Assembly: GCF_900220965.1 (NCBI RefSeq) | Contig: NZ_OBQC01000006.1 | Span: 119,003 to 183,002 of the forward strand | Source: Ureibacillus acetophenoni | GTDB taxonomy: Bacteria; Bacillota; Bacilli; Bacillales_A; Planococcaceae | Direction: 5' to 3' | Length of the DNA stretch: 64,000 bases | In this document: piece by piece, positions 27,438 through 37,116 of the stretch | Position numbering within the stretch: position 1 is the stretch's first letter | Layout: each line of letters opens with the position of its first letter | Notes under the pieces: generated by a model | What the model was told of the DNA's origin: nothing | Database searches by the model: none | The model's input: the letters and a program-made list of their open reading frames with translations, nothing else | Program-made: the position numbers and the translations under genes

Positions 27438-28304
27438 TTAAGATCGATTCATCTCATAACTTACTAAAACATATTTGGTCTCAAATCCAACCTTAAAGTA
27501 GACATGATTTGCCTGCGAATTTGTATTATCTACGCATAATTGAATTTCACTTATTTGTGAATACGAGAACATTTCAGTAAGTACTTCCCTTAACAACAAA
27601 GTGCCCAATCCCTTATTTTGAGCGTTCGATGAAATCCCGATATATTCTAATGAAGCTTCCCCCATTGCAGGGTCCACTTCATAATAAGCATAGCCCAGCA
27701 CTTCATCAAACTCGTTCTTCAAGATTTTCAAAACATGATGTTCACTTATTCGACCCACGATTATTGCAGCATCATAATACGTATTAGGAAATAGCTCTTT
27801 ATGCAGCTGTTGAAATGCAAGAAAGTCACTTTGTTGAAATGAAGTACTTTTAAACTTTTGAACTCCCTCGAAGTTCTCACTTTGAACGATTAAAATTAAA
27901 TGTTCTCCAGTTTTTGATGCACTAATTTTGTCCATATATGTACATTGCATCGTATTTTCCTTGTTATTAAAAAATTGGAAAGTTTGAATATGTGGATGAC
28001 TTGTTAGTAATTTTTCAAATAATTCATGTTGAAGTTCATAAGATGTTGTTTGATTGAATGGTCCCCATACTTCTCCGCTCGTCTCGTCCGCATCAATCCC
28101 AATTGCCGCCACTATTTCACCCGAGTCATTCCTAGCAATTAGAAAGTCCGGTTCTCCATTTTCATCGATAAAATCTTCTTTTAACGTTTGATAGATTTCC
28201 TCTACCTTCTCCCCACAATAACCAATGTGAGAGGTAATCTCTTTGTTTTCTGTTGATAAAAACTGTGCCAATTCCTCAAAATCAGTTGCTTTTGACAAAA
28301 CCAT
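27438..28304 (-). CDS. Tandem GNAT-family acetyltransferase
   Basis: 288 aa. An N-terminal degenerate GNAT-like half (1-140) is followed by a canonical GNAT domain (about 145-288) with the acetyl-CoA loop SSNAQNKGLGTLLLREVL and the NHVYFKVGFE C-terminal motif. Similar two-domain proteins occur in bacilli with unknown substrates. No clear RBS stronger than GGGTG before the ATG. Its end abuts the DnaA-box cluster, which is therefore also its 3' flank. Confidence 0.8.
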   Translation of the reverse strand: MVLSKATDFEELAQFLSTENKEITSHIGYCGEKVEEIYQTLKEDFIDENGEPDFLIARNDSGEIVAAIGIDADETSGEVWGPFNQTTSYELQHELFEKLLTSHPHIQTFQFFNNKENTMQCTYMDKISASKTGEHLILIVQSENFEGVQKFKSTSFQQSDFLAFQQLHKELFPNTYYDAAIIVGRISEHHVLKILKNEFDEVLGYAYYEVDPAMGEASLEYIGISSNAQNKGLGTLLLREVLTEMFSYSQISEIQLCVDNTNSQANHVYFKVGFETKYVLVSYEMNRS

Positions 28305-28452
28305 TGCAAATCACCCACTTCGATCGTTTATTCTAGTCTACTTGTTTTCAATTTATTGTAAAACAATTCCAAGCAAAATAAAAAATCTGTTGAACTAAAC
28401 CAACCGATTTCTCTGCTGTAGCATTTATCCGAAAATTGCTCTCTCACGCCAT

Positions 28453-28483
28453 CAAAAAAGACGTCAATCCCTAGGATGACGCC
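28453..28483 (-). terminator. Terminator of the 28601-28903 gene
   Basis: A GCGTCATCC stem (with wobble pair) around TAGG, then TTTTTT on the minus strand. The rest of the 296-bp gap (28305-28600) shows no gene. Confidence 0.75.
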
Positions 28484-28600
28484 ACTCAACTCTAATATTT
28501 TACCTGAGATGATAGTTGTTACATTTATAAAAACTACTAAGACCTAGATATCCTTCTTAGATTTCTTTAGGGAAATAAAAAATTTATTATGATTTCTTCA

Positions 28601-28903
28601 TCAATCTTCACTGTCCTTCTCAACAACAGAGCGAGCAAACCAATGGATAAAGCCACAACGCTTACATATTAACGTAGTTGCATCATTATTTAGCCAGTCT
28701 AGATCTAAGAAGGTTAAACCCCTTGTGTTCAGTAAAGCTTTTCCTTGTTCAAATTTGTTATGCTTACAATGGACACAGGACACCTCTACATCCCCCGCTA
28801 TATACTCAAGGCCAACTTTCTGATCTTCCCAATCTTTTTGCATTGATTGTGCAATTTTTTCCCCTTCAATTCTCATTCGTTCTAACTCTTTTTTACTAAA
28901 CAA
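28601..28903 (-). CDS. Small zinc-ribbon-like protein
   Basis: 100 aa. A charged helical N-terminus (MFSKKELERMRIEGEKIAQS) precedes two CxxC knuckles, CVHC and CKRC, spaced by about 35 residues, giving a zinc-ribbon fold. Function unknown. A GGAGGAG RBS lies upstream of the ATG. Related zinc-ribbon proteins are common small hypotheticals in bacilli. Confidence 0.75.
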   Translation of the reverse strand: MFSKKELERMRIEGEKIAQSMQKDWEDQKVGLEYIAGDVEVSCVHCKHNKFEQGKALLNTRGLTFLDLDWLNNDATTLICKRCGFIHWFARSVVEKDSED

Positions 28904-28996
28904 TTAATCACTCCTCCTTTTAATATGTTGTGTCGTTCAAAAAACTATGTATCTTTTAATACGTTCATCACTTTTAATTGTTTCATTTTTCCCGAT

Positions 28997-29028
28997 AAAA
29001 AAAAGGCGCTAATCTTATAGATTAACGC
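28997..29028 (-). terminator. Terminator of the PhoD-like gene
   Basis: A GCGTTAATC stem with one G-U pair, followed by CTTTTTTTT on the minus strand. Confidence 0.88.
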
Positions 29029-29040
29029 ACAACACAACAC

Positions 29041-31104
29041 TTATTCTTCTACACTTTCTTTTATTAACTTAGTTTCGATTTTATTTGGCGAAATAGATAG
29101 GTAACCTAAATTATTTTCTGTTTCAATAATGGAATACCCATCAACAAAGTGATAAGTAAGCTCATCTTTCCAAAGAAAATCTTTTTTCAGTGGATTGTTT
29201 TTATCCACACTATGAATATGGTATGATTTATCGGCAAAACGATTGATCGTTTCATCATCTTGTAGCACTTGATTTAATGCAGCTGCGGATTTTACAAGTT
29301 GGCCTAATTTATGAAAACTCATGTTCTTAAGTGGACTAGATGTAATTTGTTTTAGTTTCATTTGAATTCCAGATGAAAAGGTTATGTTTGAATAAACTAA
29401 AAAACTGTAATGTACATCTCCTGATAAAATAATACATTCATTTGGATTCCATTTAGCTACTTGGTTCAATAATTTTGTAAGTCCTTTACCGTTATATCTC
29501 CATGCCTCCATATCAAAGGCAGTCTCAACTTCTAAACCTAACATTTTTAAAGGAACGCTAAATTTCGTGACAATCTCTTCAATAATTTCAAATCCAACAA
29601 TTGGTGTTGGAGAAATAATGAGCAGTGGCCTTTTTCGTTTCCATCCAGCTCTTTTTAATAAGTAGCTAAGCCCCTTTAATTCAAGTTCATTGACTAATTG
29701 AGGCGGATTGATTTGCACTACAGGTTGCTCTTGTTTCTTCGTTTTTGGTTGGTTATAATCCCTCATCGTTCGCGTATCGAGAAAAACTGCAGTAGGAGTA
29801 GTTGGTGCTACAAAATACCATGGCCTATGTTCCCACAATGTTTTGACCCATACTTTGTAATAAATATTTTTCCCTCTATTTTGTAATTCACGGAAATACT
29901 TTGCCATTAAATAAATAAATTCTCTTTTAAATAAAGTTGGCTCATTTCCCCATCCTTGAAATGCCCAAAAAGCAGCGAGCCCATTTGCGACAATATGTTT
30001 TCCTAAAGGCGATGTTGAAACTTTTTCTTTCCATTCTGCATTAATATTCCAATCATCCGTTACATCGTGGTCATCAAAAATCATGTAGGTAGGAATATTG
30101 GCCATCAACCTTCTAATCTTATAAGTAGATTTCCTGTAATTGACTACCTGTTTTTCTTGGTCTGTGTAGCGTTTTTTTAGTTGAATTTTTTCGTGTAACC
30201 TAAGTTTTTCACTTTTAGATCTAATATAAATATGGCCTTTTTCAACCGCTTCATCAAAAGTTTCATTCAACTCTCGTTGGTCACATACTTCCCAAAGAAC
30301 AGGGCTCCAAGCAAATAAATACATTGCTGCATACTCACCAAATCCTATGAGATGATTAAAGGATTTTTCCGAAGTAAATTGAGCTAATTTTTGAATGATT
30401 GGTTTTCGACCGTTAATTTTGTCCAACGAAGATTGATAAGGCTCTTCCGATAACCGCGATTCTATAGAGGTTAGTTTTTCTCTCCTTCCTATTAATTCAC
30501 GGCTTAGTACAAGAATCTTTCGAAACAGTGAATCAGGTACATCATCTGCGTAAATTTGGTCTCCCATTAGAAAGAGTGCCTGGGGACGTTCCGGTAAGTT
30601 GCGACAATGTTCTTCTACTAGTTGATCTCCTAAAGATAAAGTATCATCGCCATCGCCGTGGGGTTTTCGACAAGATCCAAACAGAAAATTATCAGTTCGA
30701 TTCGTATCCTTTTCAGGGATATAGAAGGTTGGATATTTTAAGGAACCGTACACGATGCTATTAGGACTTACAGGGTTTAATAAACCCAAATCATCCAAAT
30801 CAAAAGATTCGCTTTTACCTTTAAAACGTATGTTATATCCAATAAGTTGATTTGTTTTAAATGGTCTTCTAGGAGCAATTTTAATGAGATGTATATGGAG
30901 GTTTTCCCCTAAAGAAATTGTTTGAGTTTTTGAGGTTGTATGGATTTTGTCATATTCATTTCCTTCGTATCTAGTGGTAATTGCATAACAATCTGCTCGG
31001 ATTTTAAATTTTCTACTTGTCGCAATCCAAATATATGCTTTAGAAGAGTCCACCCGACGAATAATCGGACCCGCTAACAATTCAGGAAATAAAATAGACT
31101 CCAT
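29041..31104 (-). CDS. PhoD-like metallophosphatase
   Basis: 687 aa, long PhoD-superfamily (MPP_PhoD) protein. Metal-binding motifs are LFGSCRKPHGDGD, LFLMGDQIYADDVPDS, MIFDDHDVTDDWN and ILSGDVHYSF, in the correct order. No signal peptide or Tat motif is seen, unlike secreted PhoD, so it may act inside the cell on phosphodiesters or polyphosphate-like substrates. GAGGGGG precedes the ATG. The whole 939-bp repeat array lies about 160 bp upstream of its start codon. Confidence 0.85.
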   Translation of the reverse strand: MESILFPELLAGPIIRRVDSSKAYIWIATSRKFKIRADCYAITTRYEGNEYDKIHTTSKTQTISLGENLHIHLIKIAPRRPFKTNQLIGYNIRFKGKSESFDLDDLGLLNPVSPNSIVYGSLKYPTFYIPEKDTNRTDNFLFGSCRKPHGDGDDTLSLGDQLVEEHCRNLPERPQALFLMGDQIYADDVPDSLFRKILVLSRELIGRREKLTSIESRLSEEPYQSSLDKINGRKPIIQKLAQFTSEKSFNHLIGFGEYAAMYLFAWSPVLWEVCDQRELNETFDEAVEKGHIYIRSKSEKLRLHEKIQLKKRYTDQEKQVVNYRKSTYKIRRLMANIPTYMIFDDHDVTDDWNINAEWKEKVSTSPLGKHIVANGLAAFWAFQGWGNEPTLFKREFIYLMAKYFRELQNRGKNIYYKVWVKTLWEHRPWYFVAPTTPTAVFLDTRTMRDYNQPKTKKQEQPVVQINPPQLVNELELKGLSYLLKRAGWKRKRPLLIISPTPIVGFEIIEEIVTKFSVPLKMLGLEVETAFDMEAWRYNGKGLTKLLNQVAKWNPNECIILSGDVHYSFLVYSNITFSSGIQMKLKQITSSPLKNMSFHKLGQLVKSAAALNQVLQDDETINRFADKSYHIHSVDKNNPLKKDFLWKDELTYHFVDGYSIIETENNLGYLSISPNKIETKLIKESVEE

Positions 31105-31264
31105 CTATTTCTTCCCCCTCTTTTTGACTTTCAATAACAATATGCAAAAAGTAGGTTGAGTGTGTTGGGATGATGGAATTTTATTCTGGAATTGATGGAG
31201 GATACGGGCGAATCTTGCATTTTTACGGGCAGGTTTTGGGGATTTAGGTGCGAGTTTTGTAAGT

Positions 31265-32203
31265 ATATTTGCGATATACTGAAGCTTATTTGCGAATCTG
31301 GAGTTACTTGCGATTCCCGTACTTTTACTTGCGATTCCACATGGATTACTTGCGATTTCCGGGAGTTTATTTGCGAATTTCCGGAACTTATTTGCGAATC
31401 TGGAGTTACTTGCGATTCCCCACAACTTACTTGCGATTCCCCACAACTTACTTGCGATTCCACATGGATTACTTGCGATTTCCGGGAGTTTATTTGCGAA
31501 TCTCCGGAACCTATTTGCGAATCTGGAGTTACTTGCGATTTCCGTACTTTTACTTGCGATTCCACATGGATTACTTGCGATTTCCGGGAGTTTATTTGCG
31601 AATTTCCGGAACCTATTTGCGAATCTGGAGTTACTTGCGATTCCCGTACTTTTACTTGCGATTCCACATGGATTACTTGCGATTTTCGGGAGTTTATTTG
31701 CGAATCTCCGGAACCTATTTGCGAATCTGGAGTTACTTGCGATTCCCGTACTTTTACTTGCGATTCCACATGGATTACTTGCGATTTCCGGGAGTTTATT
31801 TGCGAATTTCCGGAACCTATTTGCGAATCTGGAGTTACTTGCGATTCCCCACAACTTACTTGCGATTCCACATGGATTACTTGCGATTTTCGGGAGTTTA
31901 TTTGCGAATCTCCGGAACCTATTTGCGAATCTGGAGTTACTTGCGATTCCCGTACTTTTACTTGCGATTCCACATGGATTACTTGCGATTTTCGGGAGTT
32001 TATTTGCGAATTTCCGGAACTTATTTGCGAATCTGGAGTTACTTGCGATTCCCGTACTTTTACTTGCGATTCCACATGGATTACTTGCGATTTCCGGGAG
32101 TTTATTTGCGAATTTCCGGAACTTATTTGCGAATCTGGAGTTACTTGCGATTCCCCACAACTTACTTGCGAATTCCAAAAGGTTACTTGCGATTCAAACT
32201 TTG
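31265..32203. repeat. Higher-order TTACTTGCGA array, 102-bp super-repeat
   Basis: 939 bp made entirely of 46 abutting units, 37 of 21 nt and 9 of 18 nt. The five-unit super-repeat runs e (18 nt, ..GCGAATCTGGAG), a (..GATTCCCGTACTT or ..GATTCCCCACAAC), b (..GATTCCACATGGA), c (..GATTTCCGGGAGT), d (..GAATTTCCGGAAC). The e unit recurs at 31286, 31388, 31511, 31613, 31715, 31817, 31919, 32021 and 32123; one interval is 123 bp through an extra a unit, the others 102 bp. Several frames stay open through it only because all unit lengths are multiples of three. Confidence 0.97.
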
Positions 32204-32209
32204 AACCAA

Positions 32210-32247
32210 TAAAAAAACATCAACCCACTGTTTCCAAGGATTGATGC
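32210..32247 (-). terminator. Terminator of the 32259-32717 gene
   Basis: A CATCAATCC/GGGTTGATG stem with one G-U pair and a TTTTTTT tail on the minus strand. It separates the secreted-protein gene from the array. Confidence 0.85.
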
Positions 32248-32258
32248 CTTTTACCATC

Positions 32259-32717
32259 TTATTCTTGACTAATTTTTAAATCCTTATAAGAAAACTCCAT
32301 TTTAGAAGTATCTTTCGTAATTACAGAAACATCAATTTGCGAGGAAGTGCTAGCTAACTCATACGGTAATTCATAGGTTGCCCAGTTTTCCGTTAATTGT
32401 ATCTCCATGGATTTATCTTTAATAAATCGCCCTCTAGGATCCGTTTCCGAAACTTTTAAAATAACGATTCCTTCACCTTTAAGTGCAATTTGTACAGTAA
32501 TATTAGTACTAGTGAAAGATTCTCCCGGAGTAAATACGAACCCTTCTCCAGCCTTTACTCCTTCCGTTTTCACTAGAAAAGATCCATCTTCTACTTCTTG
32601 AACGTTTGCCCCAACTCCAAAGTATGGAATTTCCGGTTTATCCTCGTCTGCTAATACTTGTGGTTGTAATAAAATGAAAACTAACATTGTGGCGAGTATT
32701 GATATTAACTTTTTCAT
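32259..32717 (-). CDS. Secreted beta-sandwich-like protein
   Basis: 152 aa with a clear signal peptide (MKKLISILATMLVFILLQPQVLA, cleavage near VLA-DE). The mature part is acidic and beta-rich (FLVKTEGVKAGEGFVFTPGES, ITVQIALKGEGIVILKVSETD, LTENWATYELPYELAS) and resembles carbohydrate-binding-module sandwiches, though I cannot name a family. It follows the GH18-LysM-SLH gene after 24 nt, so the two are probably co-expressed at the cell surface. Confidence 0.75.
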   Translation of the reverse strand: MKKLISILATMLVFILLQPQVLADEDKPEIPYFGVGANVQEVEDGSFLVKTEGVKAGEGFVFTPGESFTSTNITVQIALKGEGIVILKVSETDPRGRFIKDKSMEIQLTENWATYELPYELASTSSQIDVSVITKDTSKMEFSYKDLKISQE

Positions 32718-32741
32718 CTGTATATCCTCCTACAATTTATT

Positions 32742-34949
32742 TTATAGTTCCAAATATTTCATTGTTCTAGTTAAAAAAGAGGCAAATTGAGAACGTTTTA
32801 CATCGTCTTTTGGAAAGTATTGTTCATTAACCGTTATACCAAGTGCGCTTAAGGCACGAATGGCTTCACGAGTGTCTTTTCTGGCTTCATTCAAATCTGT
32901 TATTTTTCCTACTTTTCCACCTGCAATTTCAATAAGTGATTCTCCATTAATTGCTTTTGTGGCACGATCTAAAACTAATGCCATGTTTTCACGGGTAATT
33001 AAACTCGAAGGATCCAACGCCCCATCTGTGCCTCCTAGGAAAACATTTGTAGAATTTACTACTGCTGCATATTTCAATAATTCGCGGTCCTTTGTTTGAA
33101 TTGGAACATCTCTAAAGTATTGAGTTGACTCCCAATTTGCTGGAACAGTGGCTGTACCACTGTTTACTATCATCCTTCCAAGCATTAACACTACTTGTCC
33201 ACGAGTAATTGATTGATTTGGAGAAAATGTTGTTGCAGATGTTCCTTTAATAATATTTTTGTCCACTAAATTTAAAATCTCATTTTGTACTTGTATATTT
33301 AAATGGCTAATATCTGTAAATGGATTATAATAAACAGCCGGTTCAGTAATTGTTTTCTTCACTTTTAGTACTTGGCCAATATAGATTTCATCTGATGTTA
33401 ATCCATTTAGCTCCTTTAATTCATTCACTGACAAGCTAAAAGCATTAGCAATCTTCCATAATGTATCTCCTGATTTCACCGTATAGGTGTCTCCGTTTGG
33501 TTGCTGTGGTGGTATAGCAGGAGGTATGACAATCGTTGGTTGCTCGTTTGTCGGTGGTGGCTCACTAATGTATAGTACTTGACCAGCTTTAATTTCATCT
33601 GATTTTAAATTATTTATTTCCTTTAGCTTACTAACCGTTAGTTTGTTCGCTGTAGCAATCTTCCATAATGTATCACCTGATTTAACTGTATACGTCTTCG
33701 CATATTCTATATCTTCATGTTCTAACCATGAACGATAAGATTTCCACATATCAGGGTCCTCTTGACCTAAGCTCCAACTACCTGTCCCTTTTAAATTGTA
33801 CTTATGCAAAAGGTCAAATTTTGCCTCAAGTGAAGCATCATTCTCATACCAAATATGGTAGGTTCCTGCTGTTAATGTTTTACCCGCAATCGTTGTTTTC
33901 GGATCACCTTCTCGAATAGTGATTGTAGCCCTTGGAGTTTTTGACCTCTCATCGAAATCGATTGTTCCTCCGTACCTCGATAATAATTCATCTACTCTTT
34001 TGTTAGAGATTCCTAACCCCATTTCACTCTTAGTTCCACCAACTTTCCATAACCGTCCATAAAAAGGTACTCCTAGTACAATTTTTTCAGCTGGAACTCC
34101 TTGGCTAAGTGCATATTGTATAGAACCTTCTACAAAAGGATAACTGGCTACGGGACCTTCAGGACTTCCTTCGTACGATTCATCATACGCCATGATCATA
34201 AGGTAACTTGCGTATTGTGCTAGCTTGTTATAGTCGTAGGTGCCTTGCCACCCACGAGTCGCTCCACTTGGGTTAGGAGCTACTGCAACCGATACTTCTT
34301 TGCCTTCTGGTATCTTTTCACGCAACAATCTAACTAAATCCGTATATTCTTCTCGATCAATTTCTGTTGTATTTTCAATATCAACTTGGACTCCATCTAA
34401 ATTATTTTTAATGATGAAATCAGCTATTTGAGTAGAGATTTGTTCACGATTAGCTAGTGCTGCACGACCAACCGTTCGATCCCAGTGGTTACTAAGGAAA
34501 GGAACAACTTTTATGCCACGGTCATGCATTGCGTTTACGAAGACTGGATCAAACTGTTTAGTAATTTTAAGAGAACCGTCTGCGTTAATGTCGAAATAGC
34601 TAGGTGAAACAAGATTTAAGTTTCCTTGTGTTTTATCAATTTGAGAAATATAAGATTGCGTATTACCAAAGTAAAGGTAGCTCATATTAAAGTTGATTTC
34701 ATGAGCTTTTGCCCTTTGAAGAGGAATTGTCGTTAATATGACTGCCCCAGTTACAATAACTATGGTGGCTACTTTAATTTTTGGAAAGTATTTTTTCACA
34801 AAACCTTTCGCTTCATTTTCTAAAGTATTATCTTTTTTAAAGTTAAATTCTGAACCAAACTCTTCATTATTAGGAGTGGCAATATGTAAAACTATTTGTA
34901 CTTCGCCATTTTCGGTTTTCAATTCTACCTTTTCGAATTGATAGGTCAT
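32742..34949 (-). CDS. Cell-surface GH18 glycosidase with two LysM and three SLH domains
   Basis: 735 aa. Residues 1-55 are a predicted cytoplasmic head, 58-78 a membrane anchor, about 85-410 a GH18 domain with the catalytic motif LDGVQVDIEN (DxxxDxE) and YDYNKLAQYASYLMIMAYDE. LysM repeats at about 416-458 and 487-529 bind peptidoglycan, and SLH domains at about 540-735 attach to pyruvylated wall polymer. It resembles SleL/YaaH-type N-acetylglucosaminidases acting on the wall. The charged head before the anchor is unusual. It starts at an ATG with GGTGG upstream. Confidence 0.88.
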   Translation of the reverse strand: MTYQFEKVELKTENGEVQIVLHIATPNNEEFGSEFNFKKDNTLENEAKGFVKKYFPKIKVATIVIVTGAVILTTIPLQRAKAHEINFNMSYLYFGNTQSYISQIDKTQGNLNLVSPSYFDINADGSLKITKQFDPVFVNAMHDRGIKVVPFLSNHWDRTVGRAALANREQISTQIADFIIKNNLDGVQVDIENTTEIDREEYTDLVRLLREKIPEGKEVSVAVAPNPSGATRGWQGTYDYNKLAQYASYLMIMAYDESYEGSPEGPVASYPFVEGSIQYALSQGVPAEKIVLGVPFYGRLWKVGGTKSEMGLGISNKRVDELLSRYGGTIDFDERSKTPRATITIREGDPKTTIAGKTLTAGTYHIWYENDASLEAKFDLLHKYNLKGTGSWSLGQEDPDMWKSYRSWLEHEDIEYAKTYTVKSGDTLWKIATANKLTVSKLKEINNLKSDEIKAGQVLYISEPPPTNEQPTIVIPPAIPPQQPNGDTYTVKSGDTLWKIANAFSLSVNELKELNGLTSDEIYIGQVLKVKKTITEPAVYYNPFTDISHLNIQVQNEILNLVDKNIIKGTSATTFSPNQSITRGQVVLMLGRMIVNSGTATVPANWESTQYFRDVPIQTKDRELLKYAAVVNSTNVFLGGTDGALDPSSLITRENMALVLDRATKAINGESLIEIAGGKVGKITDLNEARKDTREAIRALSALGITVNEQYFPKDDVKRSQFASFLTRTMKYLEL

Positions 34950-35127
34950 CCTTAATACACCACCTTAAATTTAGTATGTATCAAAGGCAGACGATAATAT
35001 GTATTTGATGTTGTGATTCATTATTGTAGGAGGTTAAAAATAGTTAGAAGAAGTAAATTGAAGTAGGGGGTTAGTTATTTAAATCTCCCCCCTTCTTTGT
35101 AGATTTTGTAGTTGTGTTACATGAAGA

Positions 35128-35685
35128 TTAACTTTCCTTATCCGCAGGATTGATTATTCCATAATAGACAAGACTTTCATATCGACCATCCTTAATAATA
35201 TGGTCAATCAAAATTCCCTCTTGTTTCATACCTAGTTTTTCTAATACTCTTCCAGATGCTGGATTTGAACTGAAGAATCGTGCAAACACCTTATGGAGCT
35301 TTTTCTCTTTAAATGCAAATTGCATTACTGCCTGTGATGCTTCAGTTGCAAACCCCTGTCCCCAATACTCTTCACCAATCCAATAGGCAATTTCACCATG
35401 ATTAAAAGGCTGATTATTAGAAAGTGCGATTGCACCATATAGTTCTCCTGATTCTTTATCTGTTATAGCAAATTCATAAGCTCTATTTTTTTCAGCATTT
35501 CCTTCATGCCTTTCAATCCACTTCAGTGCATCTTCGAGTGTATACGGATAAGGTAGGTAAAGCGTACTCTTGTAAATATTGTAGTTATTACATAATTTAG
35601 CTACAGTTTCTGCATCGGATATTTGAAAAGGTCTTAGAATTAGCCTTTCAGTTGTCATCGTTACCGTTCGAATCTTATCATTCAT
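35128..35685 (-). CDS. RimJ/RimL-type GNAT acetyltransferase
   Basis: 185 aa. TTERLILRPFQISDAE start, GEIAYWIGEEYWGQGFATEA acetyl-CoA loop and NPASGRVLEKLGMKQEG motif are those of the RimJ/RimL ribosomal-protein N-acetyltransferase branch. The substrate of such paralogues is usually unknown. The ATG at 35685 has GGGGGAG 6 nt upstream. Confidence 0.87.
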   Translation of the reverse strand: MNDKIRTVTMTTERLILRPFQISDAETVAKLCNNYNIYKSTLYLPYPYTLEDALKWIERHEGNAEKNRAYEFAITDKESGELYGAIALSNNQPFNHGEIAYWIGEEYWGQGFATEASQAVMQFAFKEKKLHKVFARFFSSNPASGRVLEKLGMKQEGILIDHIIKDGRYESLVYYGIINPADKES

Positions 35686-35768
35686 ACAAACTCCCCCTCT
35701 CAACTATTTAATTTATTCAACATAAAAGCGCTAATCCCTTTTCTATTAGATCAACGCCATCAAATTCA

Positions 35769-36578
35769 TTACTGTATATTTCCTTCCGAATCGCAATGAA
35801 ACTCAATTGTAAATACTTTTTCATAAGAAATATTTAAATAAGTGAATATCCCTTCAATATTTAGTTCATAAGTTTGTCCATTATTTACCATTTTCCCATT
35901 ATAGGATACCTGTTCCCATTCCCCCTTATTTTTGTATACGAGTTCCGTTGAGACGTTGTCTATTCCCGCAAACAAATGGCGGTTTAGTTCTGCATTATAT
36001 TCTGTTTCGAATTTTGCTGTAACTTTTATTTCTTTAAATAGACCTGATATAACCATAAACGTTCCTTTTGTTGTTTCTCCATTTACATTCGTCACAGCAT
36101 ATTTTATATTAGGTGTTGCATCTTTAACTGCTTCTCTTTCATTTTCTATTGTTTCATCTACAATACCCTGAATCCTATTCTGGAATTGTTCAACAGTTAC
36201 CCAATATGAATCTTCAAACTCCTCTATAGGCGAAACTTCAAGTTTTAACCCTAGTTTTAACTGATTCGCTTCTTCGACAATACTCACATACTCTTCATAT
36301 AATGCTAGTTTTTCTTCGTCTGTTAAATTGTATAACGGCTGTTCAGGCTCGCTCATTGGCGTTGGGTTCGCAGTAGTACTTTCATGCCCCCAAATCGAGA
36401 TATTAGGTAGAATTAAAATACCTAGCAAAACAACAAATAAAAAAGAAATAAAAGCTGGTTGCATGTTGCGTTTTTTTGGCACTGGCTTTTGTACACGATA
36501 TCTAATTGATGCCTTTTCCTGTTCTGTCATATTTAAATTTGTAGGAATAGACTTTTTCAATTCATCTTTGATACTCAT
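35769..36578 (-). CDS. Anti-sigma factor-like membrane protein
   Basis: 269 aa. A short cytoplasmic head (about 1-38) precedes one membrane helix (about 39-60, ISFLFVVLLGILILP) and a 200-residue outer domain without recognised enzyme motifs. The start lies inside the end of the ECF sigma gene (17-nt overlap, same strand), the usual sigma/anti-sigma layout. By inference the head binds the sigma factor and the outer domain senses envelope stress. The head lacks an obvious zinc-binding HxxxCxxC motif. Confidence 0.75.
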   Translation of the reverse strand: MSIKDELKKSIPTNLNMTEQEKASIRYRVQKPVPKKRNMQPAFISFLFVVLLGILILPNISIWGHESTTANPTPMSEPEQPLYNLTDEEKLALYEEYVSIVEEANQLKLGLKLEVSPIEEFEDSYWVTVEQFQNRIQGIVDETIENEREAVKDATPNIKYAVTNVNGETTKGTFMVISGLFKEIKVTAKFETEYNAELNRHLFAGIDNVSTELVYKNKGEWEQVSYNGKMVNNGQTYELNIEGIFTYLNISYEKVFTIEFHCDSEGNIQ

Positions 36579-37092
36579 ACTGTCCCACACTCTCCTCAAT
36601 GGAAATTTTAGCTTGTTTTCTTCCCCTTGCTAAACGAGTTTTCACTGTATTCACGGAGCAATTCAATACTTCAGCTATTTCAGCTACGGATAATTCTAAA
36701 TAATAAAACAACCAAATTACCTCTCGATACTTAACCGGCAATTCATTTACTATATCTGCAATGGTTTCGCTTTGCTCTTTACGGATCACTTCTGACTCAG
36801 CTGATTCTCGATTTTTCCACATTTTAATTTTTTCAGTTACTTCAAACTTTCGAAAATGCCAACTTTTTAAATAGTTTTTGCATTCATTTACAGCTATTCG
36901 ATATAAATAAGTTTTAAAAGTAGCTCGACCTTCAAAACGGTCAAGACTCTTATAAAATTTAATAAATACATCTTGCACAATATCTTCTGTTTTCTGGATG
37001 TCTTTTACATATGTATAAACTAAGTGTTTTAAGTAATCTCCGTACTCTTCCAGCGCAGTGTTTAAACATAGTTCTTTCTCATCGTCAGTCAA
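36562..37092 (-). CDS. ECF-type RNA polymerase sigma factor
   Basis: 176 aa. Region 2 (VKDIQKTEDIVQDVFIKFYKSLDRF...FKTYLYRIAVNECKNYLKS) and region 4 (LPVKYREVIWLFYYLELSVAEIAEVLNCSVNTVKTRLARGRKQ) are both complete. TTG start with GGAGG 7 nt upstream. It overlaps the anti-sigma gene. A candidate self-regulated promoter is at 37117-37144. Which of the SigV/SigM/SigW groups it belongs to was not decided. Confidence 0.92.
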   Translation of the reverse strand: MTDDEKELCLNTALEEYGDYLKHLVYTYVKDIQKTEDIVQDVFIKFYKSLDRFEGRATFKTYLYRIAVNECKNYLKSWHFRKFEVTEKIKMWKNRESAESEVIRKEQSETIADIVNELPVKYREVIWLFYYLELSVAEIAEVLNCSVNTVKTRLARGRKQAKISIEESVGQYEYQR

Positions 37093-37116
37093 AAGATAAC
37101 CTCCTCTCTATAAAGT

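Noticed and set aside
25831..32203. CRISPR arrays
   Set aside because: Units abut each other, no unique spacers of constant length, no cas genes in the window.
31105..32244. Long open frames (311-357 codons) on both strands through the 102-bp array
   Set aside because: They arise because 21, 18 and 102 are multiples of three and the unit has no stop in several frames; no RBS, and simultaneous openness on both strands shows non-coding repeat.
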